Part shown: positions 1 to 10,781 of the stretch, piece after piece | Layout: every line of letters begins with the position of its first letter | Numbering within the stretch: the stretch's first letter is position 1 | Origin: Adineta vaga | Taxonomy: Eukaryota; Rotifera | NCBI GenBank assembly: GCA_021613535.1 | Contig: CP075493.1 | Span: forward strand, 12,400,001 to 12,464,000 | DNA: 64,000 nucleotides | Direction of reading: 5' to 3' | Notes under the pieces: generated by a model | What the model was told of the DNA's origin: nothing | Databases searched by the model: none | Seen by the model: the letters and a program-made list of their open reading frames with translations, nothing else | Translations under genes and position numbers: made by a program

Positions 1-3
1 ACA

Positions 4-2277
4 ATGCAATTTATACCATCAACGATAGTTACTATTTCTTTGCCGTTATTGACTGCATTGGTTGTTGCATTTGTCGTTGTTCTCTCACTAATTCCAACTT
101 ATCTTCAAAATAATGCCAGTTTTCCTACGTTCAATCAAAGTAATTTTATTTTTTATCATTTTATTTTACTCAATATGCTATATTATTGTATTGTATTAGA
201 TACCGTTATTTTATCAGTTACATACAAAACAAATTTATTAAATCAAAGTTCAATTAAAATAATAGATCGAATTACATTAAATGATCAGGTATATGTCATA
301 TTAGTTTTTTGCCATGCATCCGAAATATATACATTCTTATTCAATTTTTCAGTTGTCACAGTTATTTCGTTTACAACATCTCAATCTATCGATCATTTCT
401 TATGGTTTTACTTCAAAAGATATAACATCAAAAGCTTCTCTAAAGAAAAGGTAAATAAAACTAGACTGAATTCATCTTGATATAAGTTTTTATTTTTCCG
501 AAGTATTGATTCAATTCAATGTGCAGATGGCTCATCATCTTCAAATGTTCCACTTAATTTTCGATTTTCTCTCACACCTACTCGAAGGCAAATCACAAAT
601 TATCAATGGGAACAGTATTTAACTAAACTGCAAGAAAATATTCAAACTAATTACAAACAATTCGATATCACAATGTTATCTACTGATAACAAGACAGTAC
701 CTGTTCAATTGGAATTCTGTTCATTACAGAAACTTTCAGCCGATGCAACAACAACATTAATCACCGATAAAATCAGGTTTTTATATTTTGATTTTTACAA
801 ACATCACATTAATCATTCAATGTTTAGACTAGATTGTCCATTAGTTATATTAGGTGCTGGTGTAGGTGGATCACACAGTGCATATCGATTAGCTCCAACT
901 TATAAGAACAAATTATGTATATTTGAACGTGAAAGTTATATCGGTGGTCGACTTTATGATATTGATTATAATGGAAATCTTGTTGAAATCTATTCAACAA
1001 ATCCAATAATACCAATGGGTGGTATGAGATTCTATGAAAAACAACCTGTTGTTAAACAATTAGTCGATGAATTAAATATATCCTATTATCAATATGATTA
1101 TCAAACTACTATGATTAAAGCACGAGGAAAATTTTATACATCTTATAATGAAATGTGTTCAAAATCATATACAGATTTAGTTTGTACAGATGATACAAAT
1201 GGCTTCAATGTTCAAGATCAATTATGGAATAAATTATTAGAAGAATACGGAAAAAATTCTTTCAATTCATATCAATTTGCTGATGTCAATGCATTTTGTC
1301 GTTATCTTCTTGGTGATGAAGGAACAGATTATTTAAAAGATTCATTTCGCTTTCGAGCTGATTTTCTCAGTACAGATGTTAGTTCTTATATGGAATTTTT
1401 AAAGCAAGATTTCAATCTTAATCAACCAATTTATTATCCTCATCAAGGTTTATCAGAAATAGTTAAACGAATGATTTCTAATGCAACAAATCTAAATAAC
1501 GCTCAATTATATTTAAATGAACCTGTTATTGAAATCAATGAAAACATTGATCAAAGTTTTACTATTAAAACAACAAATTATCAAATCATAAGTCAACAAT
1601 TAATAATCGCAATACCTCCAATTGGTTGGAAAGATATTCAAGGTTCAATTGCTAATGAGATTAAATCTAGTAAATATTTTCAATCGATTTTACCTATAAG
1701 AACAATCATTATTGTGAATTTTTGGCCAAATAGATGGTGGGAAAATAGTTTAGTATTTGGTAAAGCTGTTGATCGTGCTTGGACAAGACAGAATTGTATA
1801 AGTTTCATTGAAATTATATCTCAACATCCAGCGAAAAAAGAACTTAATGCAACAAAAACAGTTTATGATGATGGATTATGTGTTGATATGTGGTTAACAT
1901 TAATTGCTCGATCATCACAAGATGATTTAGTTGAAGAATTATTAAGAGGATTGAGAGGATTATTTATTGATGTTGAAATACCAAGACCATTGAAAACGTT
2001 GACTAAATTATGGCCTGGTGCTTGGCATTTTCAAAAATCAAATAGTAATGTTACGAATAAAGAAATTAGAAGTTGGGCTTTAAAACCTATAACAAAATAT
2101 GATAAATATCGAATTAGTTTAGTTGGTGAAGCATTCGATATTGATCGATCTGGTTGGATTGATGGAGCTATCAAATCTTCATTATTATCACTTTATTCAC
2201 AATTTAATTTTCAAAATATTTGCTATCAAAACGATGCTGCTATTAATGGAAATTATTGTACAGAAAATTTTATTTAG
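4..2277 (+). CDS. L-amino-acid-oxidase-like flavin amine oxidase
   Basis: FAD-dependent oxidase of the L-amino-acid/monoamine oxidase fold, which would oxidatively deaminate amino acids or amines. The secure part is 828-2277. It opens with a Rossmann dinucleotide-binding motif (VILGAGVGGSHSA, from 844), followed by GGRLYD, then GGMRFYE near 1015-1038, and ends with the typical FAD-contact segment GEAFDIDRSGWIDGA (2125-2169). An in-frame 51-base intron at 777-827 (GT..AG) explains why the reading frame runs through unspliced. An exon at about 529-776 adds about 80 residues before the oxidase domain. Likely 5' exons lie at 4-139, 200-288 and 353-450 and would add a membrane-spanning or signal segment near residues 8-33. 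I could not make the phase across the 451-526 intron agree, so the N-terminus is uncertain. The window begins at the gene, so earlier exons may be missing. Confidence 0.72.
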
Positions 2278-2397
2278 TTCTTTTTTATATTTTTGTGAAA
2301 GACAAAACTTGAGGAGAAGTATCGTATTTTCACTTTAGCTGTAGCAATGAAAGAATTGAATCACGTGCATGTCCATTATCCTCACGAATCGTCTTAA

Positions 2398-2664
2398 CCC
2401 TTTCAATCCCGCATGACATCCAGTAGATGTCATATAGAACGCAAAAGATTTTGTTTCGTTCTTTCGTCGTCCTAGAAGACGAATACCATCTGATGTTCAA
2501 TCGAATTATCACACATGGTTCTTCTTATAACAGCGACTTCTTGTTTTTTCTAATAACTTAATAATTACACTAGATTTAAATACAGCTGATTGAACGCAAG
2601 ACAGAGATTTCTTTTTTTTTTTCGTGCTTGAGCAGAACGCAAGAAAATCTCGGTATTGAAAGGG
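2398..2664. mobile_element. Non-autonomous piggyBac-type MITE
   Basis: A 267-base element flanked by TTAA on both sides (2394-2397 and 2665-2668). Its terminal inverted repeats are CCCTTTCAATCCCG at the left and the complement of CCCTTTCAATACCG at the right, 13 of 14 bases matching. TTAA duplication and CCC termini are the hallmarks of piggyBac elements. It has no coding capacity. A short palindrome (ATGACATC, 5 bases, GATGTCAT) sits directly inside the left end. The termini share CCCTTTCA with the full piggyBac element at 22529-24810, so that or a related transposase could have mobilised it (inference). Confidence 0.85.
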
Positions 2665-2668
2665 TTAA

Positions 2669-3455
2669 AAGTACAGATCAATGCTCGTCAACAAACATAA
2701 TTACACTAAGATCCATCAGAATAGGATTTCGTGTATATTGTTTGTACACTGTAGTCATCAGTGATCTATCTATATCGTTCTCAAGTCTTTTGAGAAAATG
2801 ATTCCAATCATCAACAGGAAATAAATTCTCCATTTGATAAGCTTCTTAAATATTGTATTGATTTTGTATTATTGTCCTATTATAGAAGTTCGATCGTTGC
2901 CGTCTTGAGCGTGAAGATATGGATGACAATGTATGAAGAGAATAACGACGACACCCACACCTTTTTTTTTATCTACGACCAAATTCAAAATATTTTAACA
3001 TTTTTTTTACCTTCTGTAATAGAAAAGATCAAAGGTTCAAGATCCTTTTCTATTAAGGTCAATGTACAAATCTACACGATGTCTAATAAATCTACATTCA
3101 AGTGTAAATTACTTAGATGATTTAATTAATATGCTTGAAAAACAAAATAGAATCCTTTTCGCCTCTTCAACACGGAATATTTTTTATTAATCGCTTTAAC
3201 ATAATTTCTTGACAGTTCTTCGAGTGAAGGACATTTCAGAAATAAATTACCTGTCAAATAAACTAAAAGAATATTATCTTTTCAATGTTAAAGCTTTGCT
3301 CGAAGTTTATTATTAATTATCAAACGAGTTTCTACTGCTACTAAGAAATCTATTTAATCTTCATAATCATAGAATCCATGTTAGAAGTTTTTGTGTGAGT
3401 TTTACTTCAACAAAAAAATCTGGCATTGCATTACTAGATATTTCCTCTTTTATCG
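2669..3455. other. Intergenic, nothing recognised
   Basis: AT-rich spacer of about 790 bases between the piggyBac MITE and the next GPCR. A short open frame at 2872-3120 has no recognisable domain and low-complexity composition, so I do not call it a gene. Confidence 0.5.
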
Positions 3456-4484
3456 ATGAATAATATCGCAATTGAACCATTGGTATTCAACGTTAAAAAT
3501 TTGACATGTACAAGACCTCTTTTATGGAGTCAAGCCGCGACAGAGAGTCGAGCAGCTCGACTTTATGTTTGCATAATTGCTGCTATCATACATTCAATAT
3601 TCTGGCTTCAACTCGCTTTTTGTTCTTCTATTCGACTAAGATCATTGCAATGGATTTATGCTTATCTTGTTACTGACCTCCTTCTTCTCTTTCGATTTTT
3701 CTTTCTCTACGTGATCGGCACCAGATCATTTGAATGTGAACCAAGTCAATTTTCGCTGTTATTTATCTGCATTATTCAAGCGACAATTGACAATTATCTC
3801 AATATAATTGAAATTTATATTATTTTGGCTTTAAATGTATGTCGTTATGTGCAAATAGCATACAATAAAGATGTTTATCGACTATATACCAAACAACTTA
3901 TTTTAGCCCACTTAATCGTTTATTTACTACCACTATTTATTTTGGCAATCCAATTTCCTCTTGGTTGGGCTATATTAGTAAAATCAGTTGATGAGTCTTG
4001 CGATGTTCGATATTCAAGTATTTATACACAAATGATGAATGTAATTTTTGCCTTTGTCCTTCCTATTATTCTGAACATCTTAGTGCTTTATATTAGTGCT
4101 CGTCGTGTTCGTTTAGCAACAACTTTGCAAAGAATACAGCATCATGTTTCTGCTCGTGAAAAATATAATCGTTCATTAGTTATCCAATTTCTTCTTTTTT
4201 ACACTTTTTGGCTTATGCTTTGGTCACCAAATGTGATTATTTATCAAGTAACAAGTACCATCACTGAGGGAACAAATATTGTTCGATTAATTAATTTTAC
4301 TGAAATAGCCTTAGATCCATTTATCATTGGAGCATTGGATGTTCGTTTTTGGCAAGCGTGGAAAAACGTTTGGGCACATGTAAAGCGTAGTAGACTTTGT
4401 AATCAACATAATCAACGACAAATTCAACCTACGGATGGACACGTTAATACGATCTCGCTTAGAACACCACGACAGCAAACTTAG
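3456..4484 (+). CDS. Rhodopsin-like (class A) GPCR, orphan
   Basis: Single-exon gene for a 342-residue seven-helix receptor. Seven hydrophobic segments alternate with basic loops. The third helix ends in NVCRYVQI, the counterpart of the E/DRY motif with its Arg kept. Helix six follows a long basic loop (SAREKYNRSLVIQ) and carries FWLMLWSPN, and a short basic tail follows helix seven. An N-glycosylation-type site (NLT) lies before helix one. The length is normal for the class. The ligand cannot be inferred; many orphan receptors of this type occur in bdelloid genomes (family knowledge). The start codon at 3456 gives a short extracellular tail and no upstream exon is needed. Confidence 0.85.
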   Translation: MNNIAIEPLVFNVKNLTCTRPLLWSQAATESRAARLYVCIIAAIIHSIFWLQLAFCSSIRLRSLQWIYAYLVTDLLLLFRFFFLYVIGTRSFECEPSQFSLLFICIIQATIDNYLNIIEIYIILALNVCRYVQIAYNKDVYRLYTKQLILAHLIVYLLPLFILAIQFPLGWAILVKSVDESCDVRYSSIYTQMMNVIFAFVLPIILNILVLYISARRVRLATTLQRIQHHVSAREKYNRSLVIQFLLFYTFWLMLWSPNVIIYQVTSTITEGTNIVRLINFTEIALDPFIIGALDVRFWQAWKNVWAHVKRSRLCNQHNQRQIQPTDGHVNTISLRTPRQQT

Positions 4485-5500
4485 AGACAAAGCAACTATA
4501 AACTTTCATTTACTGTAACTAAACTTTTTCCACGTACATTTTTTTAATCACTAAATGTATTTTTTAGTCAGCTTGTTCCTCTGTAGTAATCCGTTTTATT
4601 TAAGTAAAGAATGCAAAATTTCCAAACATGCTCTTTACGTACTAACAAGGGAATGTATTCAACTGTCAAATCGCTTCACAAATAAACTTCAGTGGGCCAT
4701 AAGATTATAATTTTTGCTTACGTAAATCAGTTTCTGATGCGCCATACAACGATTCTCTTTATCTTGAAAAGCTTCTGCTGTTGCTATGCCTACTATTTTA
4801 CAGCTCGTATTCTACAAGAAAAGAAAAAGAAGAAAAAGTGTAATAATCTTTTTTTTAATATTTATACTGAATCTATGACGTTTACCATCATTTATTAATT
4901 CCCACACAAGTGGTATTTGAAAACAAACTTGAAGGAAATTCTTGAGGATATGGGTGATAGTAATATCTCATCCTCACACCCTTACCTATACTCCACACCA
5001 ATGTTTTCAAAGATCGTCATTTGTTATATGGACTCAAGATCTGCTCGGCTATTTTACTTTTTCGTCAAATATACAAAGTTAGTTAAGGACGTGTGAATTT
5101 TTGTCACGACCGTATGTCTAAAGTTTAGAACTTAATAAATGTAATTTGTGCTCGCTTAGTCTTCTATCATTGTGTGACAATACAAAATCGTCAAAATATA
5201 ATTTCAGCTTATCTTCTATATTAAAAGTCATGTTGCATTTGTGAAATCCACATGTTGAGTGTGCATGCATAGTTTCAAAGATGTGATGGTAGTTTATTCA
5301 TTTATGGCGCACACACCCTACGAAGTTAACTTGAATATATGATTAAGTTGCTCATATTATATCACCATGAAATTCATTGATTTCAGTTCTCTTATCTACT
5401 ATATAAATGTATGAACGAATTCTGCTATTTTTCGAGTGTAATGTATATGAGCTTTTTATTATGCAATAATCTTGCTGTATCTGTTCATATCATGAAGCTA
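4485..5500. other. Intergenic; contains a TGTGGG-like G/C-rich motif
   Basis: About 1 kb without a convincing gene. Around 4948-4990 a G-rich stretch (ATGGGTGATAG) is followed by a C-rich one (CTCATCCTCACACCCTTACC), the same arrangement seen at four other places in the window. Confidence 0.45.
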
Positions 5501-5705
5501 TTTTGATTTCAACTCAATACTCGTTTCAACTAAAAATAAAAGACATTTTTCATTTCATTATCTACTATTGTATGTACAGGTAAGAACAGTGTTTGATATC
5601 TTGATTGTAAACTATACAAAACCGTTTTTTTGGTCTTTAATGAAATACGCATTATCTTAACTGTCACTCGTTCATAATTTATATCGTTAGATTCTTTTTC
5701 ATAGG

Positions 5706-5927
5706 ATGATTCATTATTTAACAATTATCTGTTTTCTCAGTATGCAGATCGAAGTATTGTCGGGAGAAGATAATGTTCAACTAGTTCCAGCTGAATGTAT
5801 CTCATCATTATGCTATATACTCAAATATATATCAAGCTCATTGATAGCTGTTATATGTATATGGTACTTATCTCCAGTACTTGTTGTCTTTTTATTCTTT
5901 TGTGTTATGGACTTGTTACTACACTAA
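5706..5927 (+). CDS. Possible small secreted/membrane protein (copy A)
   Basis: A 73-residue open frame beginning with a plausible signal peptide (MIHYLTIICFLSMQIEVLSG), then a region with two Cys and a second hydrophobic stretch. A possible splice donor near 5862 and an acceptor ending in CTCAG near 5948 could join it to a Cys-containing exon in another frame. It is conserved in copy B with few changes (MQIEV to MPIEV, GEDN to GEEN), but both lie in a recent duplication, so that conservation says little. No family is recognised. Confidence 0.3.
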   Translation: MIHYLTIICFLSMQIEVLSGEDNVQLVPAECISSLCYILKYISSSLIAVICIWYLSPVLVVFLFFCVMDLLLH

Positions 5928-6873
5928 CACCACCACAAATATCTCAGGAACGTTCAGAATGTAGAAATGAACAAAGAAAAACATGCATCTGTAGGATTTC
6001 GGTCTGTTCACACACGCAAATTTCAAGTATCAGACGTATTCGAATTAATCAAAGTAGAAGACAATGTCATTTGAGTTTATTTGTACAAGCAAATCATTGT
6101 ACAGGGGAAAAATACTAGCAAGTGAAACCGATAAGAACGGTATTTATGTTTTTAGTAATTTTTCTCTTGCAAGATATTCGATCATTATTATAAATATCTT
6201 CAGATGACAGAATATGCGAGTCCGCCTCTATATATGTCTAGAACAATAGACTTGTTCTCATTGTGGTATCTTTATTCTGTTCCGGGTTTGTGTATTTGAC
6301 TTATAAACTCAGCTGTGGTTATAAATCTACAGTAAAAAAGAAATCTGTTAATTTAAACGATATCTTTCAATCAGGACAGTAGTTCATTCGATATTTTCAG
6401 CATGATACATGTCACGCATCTCATTTATGTAGAATCACTTTCGATATGGATTAGAAGACTTTCCCAGGACATGGTATGGATGAGGCTGGAAAACTTCATT
6501 TAACTGGTCACATTACCATCATACCTTCAACGGCGAATTTAATAAAAATATATACAAAATAATAATCATAAAGAAGAAAACTTTGAATATGAATTTCACA
6601 TTAATTTAAAATGGAACAAAGAAAGACATGTATTTGTAGGAAAATGGTTAAGCGAGTTAAACGAATGCTAAGAAGATGGCTTGTATGAATTAATGAAAAT
6701 GCAACACCATCAATGGAATAGACATACAAAAAAAGATAAAAATACAGTTGTTTAGAAATAAATTACTCTATAAATAGTTCTGATATATAGGTAAACATAT
6801 TGAAAAAAAACTTTGAACGAAATCTTCACTCACACCACACAGTATAGTTCGTATTACTTTACGATGATTTATT

Positions 6874-8326
6874 CTACTTGTGATTCTTTTCTAAATCTTC
6901 AACCGGACAAATACCATTTCCTCCAATAAATTTCTTAGATCGAAAACATGATAATTGAGATAATTTCTGAGTAACCATGGATACGTAACAATGTGGATAG
7001 ATAGGAAAGAAACCATAATTATCATCCATAGTTTTTAATGGACCATTCATCGATGAAAACGTTTGAAATAGAGATAAAAATCCAAAGATCAACAATGATA
7101 TTAGCAAATATGTTTCATGATATTTGACAAATATATGTAGATAAGTATCGTACAAAACCCACCAACCACGCCAAACAAATAAACATGATGCAAAAGCTAA
7201 TGCATGAATAAAATTTCGATGAAATTGAGGAAAATTTGATAAAAACATCATCCAAAATTTATTTGTCCAATTGGATTGTTCAAAATAATATTGACAATAC
7301 ATTAGCAGGAAATAAAGTGGATAACCAATCACCAGACAAATCCAAACTGATTTATCCTGTGCATCTGGATATAGATATTGATCAAGAATAACATAAAAAC
7401 CATGCCATACAATAATCGTCATATTAGAAATAATAAGTTCATATAATATGAAATTCATCAAATTCACTTTCCATCGTTTCGTCTTTGAAAACGAAATTCT
7501 TCATCAATATCTATTTTATTTCATACAAGAACAAACTTACCTGTTCTGTTGCAAGTGGACATTCGAATTGAATGCAATATTCAATAGAATCATAGCAAAC
7601 AACAAATGGAGAACAAACTAAATCTGATAAAGTTCCAGTAAGCGCAATCAATGCAAAGGCAGATGCTAATGAGAAAACCAACATAAATCCCCAATCTTGA
7701 GAAGTATATTGATCTAAAATCGTCCACATCATTTCCCATTGAATAATATATAAAAATGCTAAGATGAAGATATGAATTTTCGTCAGAAGAATTCGAATAA
7801 TAGTCCTTTGTTTTTTGAGAAAATTATAAAAGATATCTTGACCAAGATACAAAATGAGAAATAAAATTGCATCGATCACATACGGAACAACTAATGATTC
7901 AGGAGAATAAGTACCATATCCAAGTTCACTATAATCTACTCCATCAAGATTATATGCCAATGCATAACCATTCAATGCATTTAGCATAGTAATAATAAGA
8001 TTCCATCCACAATCCCAAAAGAGAACCAACAATGGAAATAGAAGACAACCAGTAATAATCGGTTCAATTATGAATAGTATCAGATAAGCACCTTTTGGTT
8101 TAATACTCGCTTCATTAGTTTTATTATCAGTTATAGAAATGATGGGCATTAGACGACGTCGATTGGTACTACCATGAGCTGTAGGAAGAGCTTGTGATAG
8201 CTGAGTATCGATAACTTGAACGCACGGTTGATTTATCTCGTCATTATCGAAATGTTTCGAAATAATCGAAAATCGACGTGGAGCATTATTCGAAAGATTC
8301 AGCATAGGAGTTTTGCCATCAATCAT
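6874..8326 (-). CDS. Fuseless-like multipass membrane protein (copy A)
   Basis: Two exons, 8326-7541 and 7482-6874, joined across a 58-base GT..AG intron in phase 0, giving 464 residues. After a hydrophilic N-terminus of about 75 residues come about eight hydrophobic segments. Three carry a repeated aromatic motif: MMWTILDQYTSQDW, VWHGFYVILDQYLYP and VWRGWWVLYDTY. That pattern, the number of helices and the length fit the Fuseless family, whose Drosophila member is a presynaptic eight-pass protein needed for calcium-channel function (family knowledge; assignment from memory of the motif). The stop lies at 6874-6876. The spacing to other genes does not suggest co-regulation. An almost identical paralogue lies at 13933-15385. 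Confidence 0.65.
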
Positions 8327-8470
8327 TTTAGAAGAAATGATAAATTAAAGTTCTCGGCTAATCGAGTTCATCAACAAAAAAAGGACATGTTTAGATTGTT
8401 AAATAAATATACCAAAAACGGAGAAAGAAAACTTAATGAATCAAGGTTCACTTACAAATATGGGTACTGA

Positions 8471-8963
8471 TAGTTTTGTTTAATATTCTTTGTGCATCAT
8501 CTATTTTTGATTGTATAGAATTGATGGAATGAATCGATTCGATACTAATGTGAAAACTTCGATGGTTTCAATTCGACCAGAATTCGATCCGGATCGGTGT
8601 ACGCAGGAGCAATCAAACTTTTACATCTTCATTTGTGTAGCTTATTGAAGGAAAATGCTTGCCGATTTTATCGTCCTGATTTTTATATTATGTTGATCAG
8701 AGACAAGTAAACATTATATTCATTAAAATTTATCGTTTCTCTCGTGTTTATATTTTGCCGTTGTTTTGATGCTATTTACTTGACAATATAAGAAAAAAGA
8801 AAGTTTTTTTTTATTTATTTATAATAAAAAATAAATGAAGAGAGAGTTTTCTTAGTTACTTGTAATTACCGTTAGTCTCCAGTATGTTAAACATGAATAA
8901 AAAATCAACAAGTGAAGATAAAAGTGACTAGCGAATGTTACTAGTAAACAAGTTTTGGTTGTA
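8471..8963. other. Intergenic within duplication copy A
   Basis: Noncoding. 8481-8690 and 8907-8961 match copy B, while about 215 bases between them (8691-8906) have no counterpart there, so they were inserted here or lost in copy B. I see no clear terminal repeats on this piece. Confidence 0.5.
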
Positions 8964-10241
8964 AGGTGCCGGCAAAGCGAAATTCAAGTGAAAGTTTTTT
9001 TTTGTCTCTTTTTACACCATCTTATAGAGTTTTGTCTCCTGATCACGAATATCTACTTTTTATCCTTTTTAGCAAAATCTTCCTTCCGGCCGAAAAAGGC
9101 GAAATACTTCTGGAAAGTCACTACCGAATAAAAGTACGTCTTTTCACGAAGTATGCCATCTTTTCTGTTTTGTCTTATATTTCCGATCTTACTGATTTTT
9201 TCTGATTCAGCAACATCAGCTGAGTCTAAAAACGGTTTTAGATCGACTCCAGAATCAAAACTGTGCATGTGATGACGCATCAAATGACGCCAATTTAACC
9301 TCCAGGAGGTCAATTTTGTAAAGCTATCTCGTTTTGATACCAGGCAAAAAGTCACCTATCGATTTTGTGTCATTTCCATTTCTTTTGTCCAAAAGCCTGG
9401 TTTTTCTGAAACCAACATGATTTTTGATAGTAACGAGGCTTTTTTAATTCAAAAAAGAATTTTATTTACAAACCAAATACAGATTCTGAATCAGCACTAA
9501 AAACCGCATGGAATGAATCATGTTTTGAACCATTTTAAACACTTTCATTTTTTCATGTTTTTGATGATATGACTAAATGACTAAAATTTTTGCATAAAGG
9601 TTAAAAAATGAAAGTGTTTAAAGTGGTTCAAAACATGATTCATTCGATGCAGTTTTTAGTTCTGATTCCGAATCTGTGTTTGGTTTGTAAATAAAATTCT
9701 TTTTTGAATTAAAAAAGCCTCGTTACTATCAAAAATCATGTTGGTTTCAGAAAAACCAAGCTTTTGGACAAAAGAAATGGAAATGACACAAAATCGATAC
9801 GTAACTATCTGCCTGGTATCAAAACGAGTCGAATTAGATAAAATATTCGACTCTATCACATACGTAGAAAAACTAGATAGCTTTACAAAATCGATCTCTA
9901 AGTGGTGAAATCAGTGCGATTTGAAGCACTCTCATCAACACAATTTTGATGCTAGCATCGATCTGAAATCGGTTATGGACTCAGCTTATGATGCCAAATC
10001 AGGATAAAGTAGTTTGAAAATGAAAAACATTAGAGAAAATATTTGTTTTTGTGAATTTCTTGAAAGAACGTACGTTTATTAAGTAGTGACTCTCCCGAAA
10101 TATTTCCCATTTTTCCACTGGAAGGAAGATTTTGCTTAGGCTAAAAAGTAGATATTCGTGATCAGCATGCAAAACTTTACCAGATGATGTAAAAAAGACG
10201 GCAAAAAAAAATTTCACTGGAAGTTTGAATTGCCTGCACCT
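8964..10241. mobile_element. Long palindromic TA-flanked element (Tc1/mariner-like foldback MITE)
   Basis: A 1278-base element bounded by TA on both sides (8962-8963 and 10242-10243). The ends are AGGTGCCGGCAA at the left and the complement of AGGTGCAGGCAA at the right. Almost the whole element is one inverted repeat with arms of about 590 bases meeting at a loop of roughly 45 bases (about 9559-9604). The innermost 200 bases of each arm match much better than the outer parts. Copy B keeps the empty site (GTTGTATAAAA near 16498), so this is an insertion with TA duplication, as expected for Tc1/mariner-type movement. It encodes no transposase. Short open frames in the arms are mirror products of the repeat. 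Confidence 0.85.
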
Positions 10242-10325
10242 TATAAAGAAAAACGATCATTTTCATATATATTTTCTTACTGGACCAACTTTATTTTTTT
10301 ACATAAATGACTATTTGACACTTAG

Positions 10326-10781
10326 CATCGTTGAAATTGTTTACACGATCTTTTCTTTCTCTTCATTTATTGATTATTCAACACTATAGGGACACCATTT
10401 AGATATGATCACTATATGCTTTCGATATAAAATTGTTTGCTTCGTATACTTATCGAACAAGATATGTCTATTGAAAAGAACATATAAATTCCATTCTAGC
10501 ATTGTTTTAAAAGTATTATCTGAATGAATATATTAAACTGTTATTGCAACACACACAAAATAGATCTGTTTTCTTTCAATTATTTTCTCTCACTTATTTT
10601 TTTTTGGCGATAAAACAGACGAAACAATAAATGTGTTCGATCTCTCTTATTTGCTTTCCTTCTTACTTGCGTTATCCCGGACGGACGACGATGGATGAAT
10701 GGCAGAAAAAGTTCATGCACATATGATATAAATTCAGTAACGATTGAATGTTGTTTCATTATCATTATTTGTAACGTAACA
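10326..10781. other. Intergenic / 5' region of the GNAT gene
   Basis: No gene recognised. An open frame upstream of 10782 continues in phase with the acetyltransferase to 10695, but the family-like sequence begins at MSSELLELY, so I treat 10695-10781 as 5' untranslated sequence. Confidence 0.45.

Larger units (their letters stand above)
5501..10325. repeat. Segmental duplication, copy A
   Basis: Near-identical to 13113-16582 in the same orientation. Blocks that match by eye: 5501-5973 with 13113-13585; about 6600-8480 with 13659-15540 (offset 7059); about 8481-8690 with 16227-16441; 8907-8961 with about 16450-16505; and 10244-10325 with about 16508-16577. Copy-specific differences are about 625 bases at 5974-6598, about 215 bases at 8691-8906, and the palindromic element at 8964-10241, all found only here. 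The Fuseless-like gene inside differs by four residues between the copies, so the duplication is recent or kept uniform by conversion. Confidence 0.9.

Noticed and set aside
9053-9355. Open frames inside the palindromic element (also 8966-9205, 9656-9859, 9999-10217)
   Set aside because: They are mirror images of one another through the inverted repeat and show no transposase motif.
10695-10781. Longer N-terminus for the GNAT enzyme
   Set aside because: In-phase but lacks family character; MSSELLELY at 10782 is a better start.
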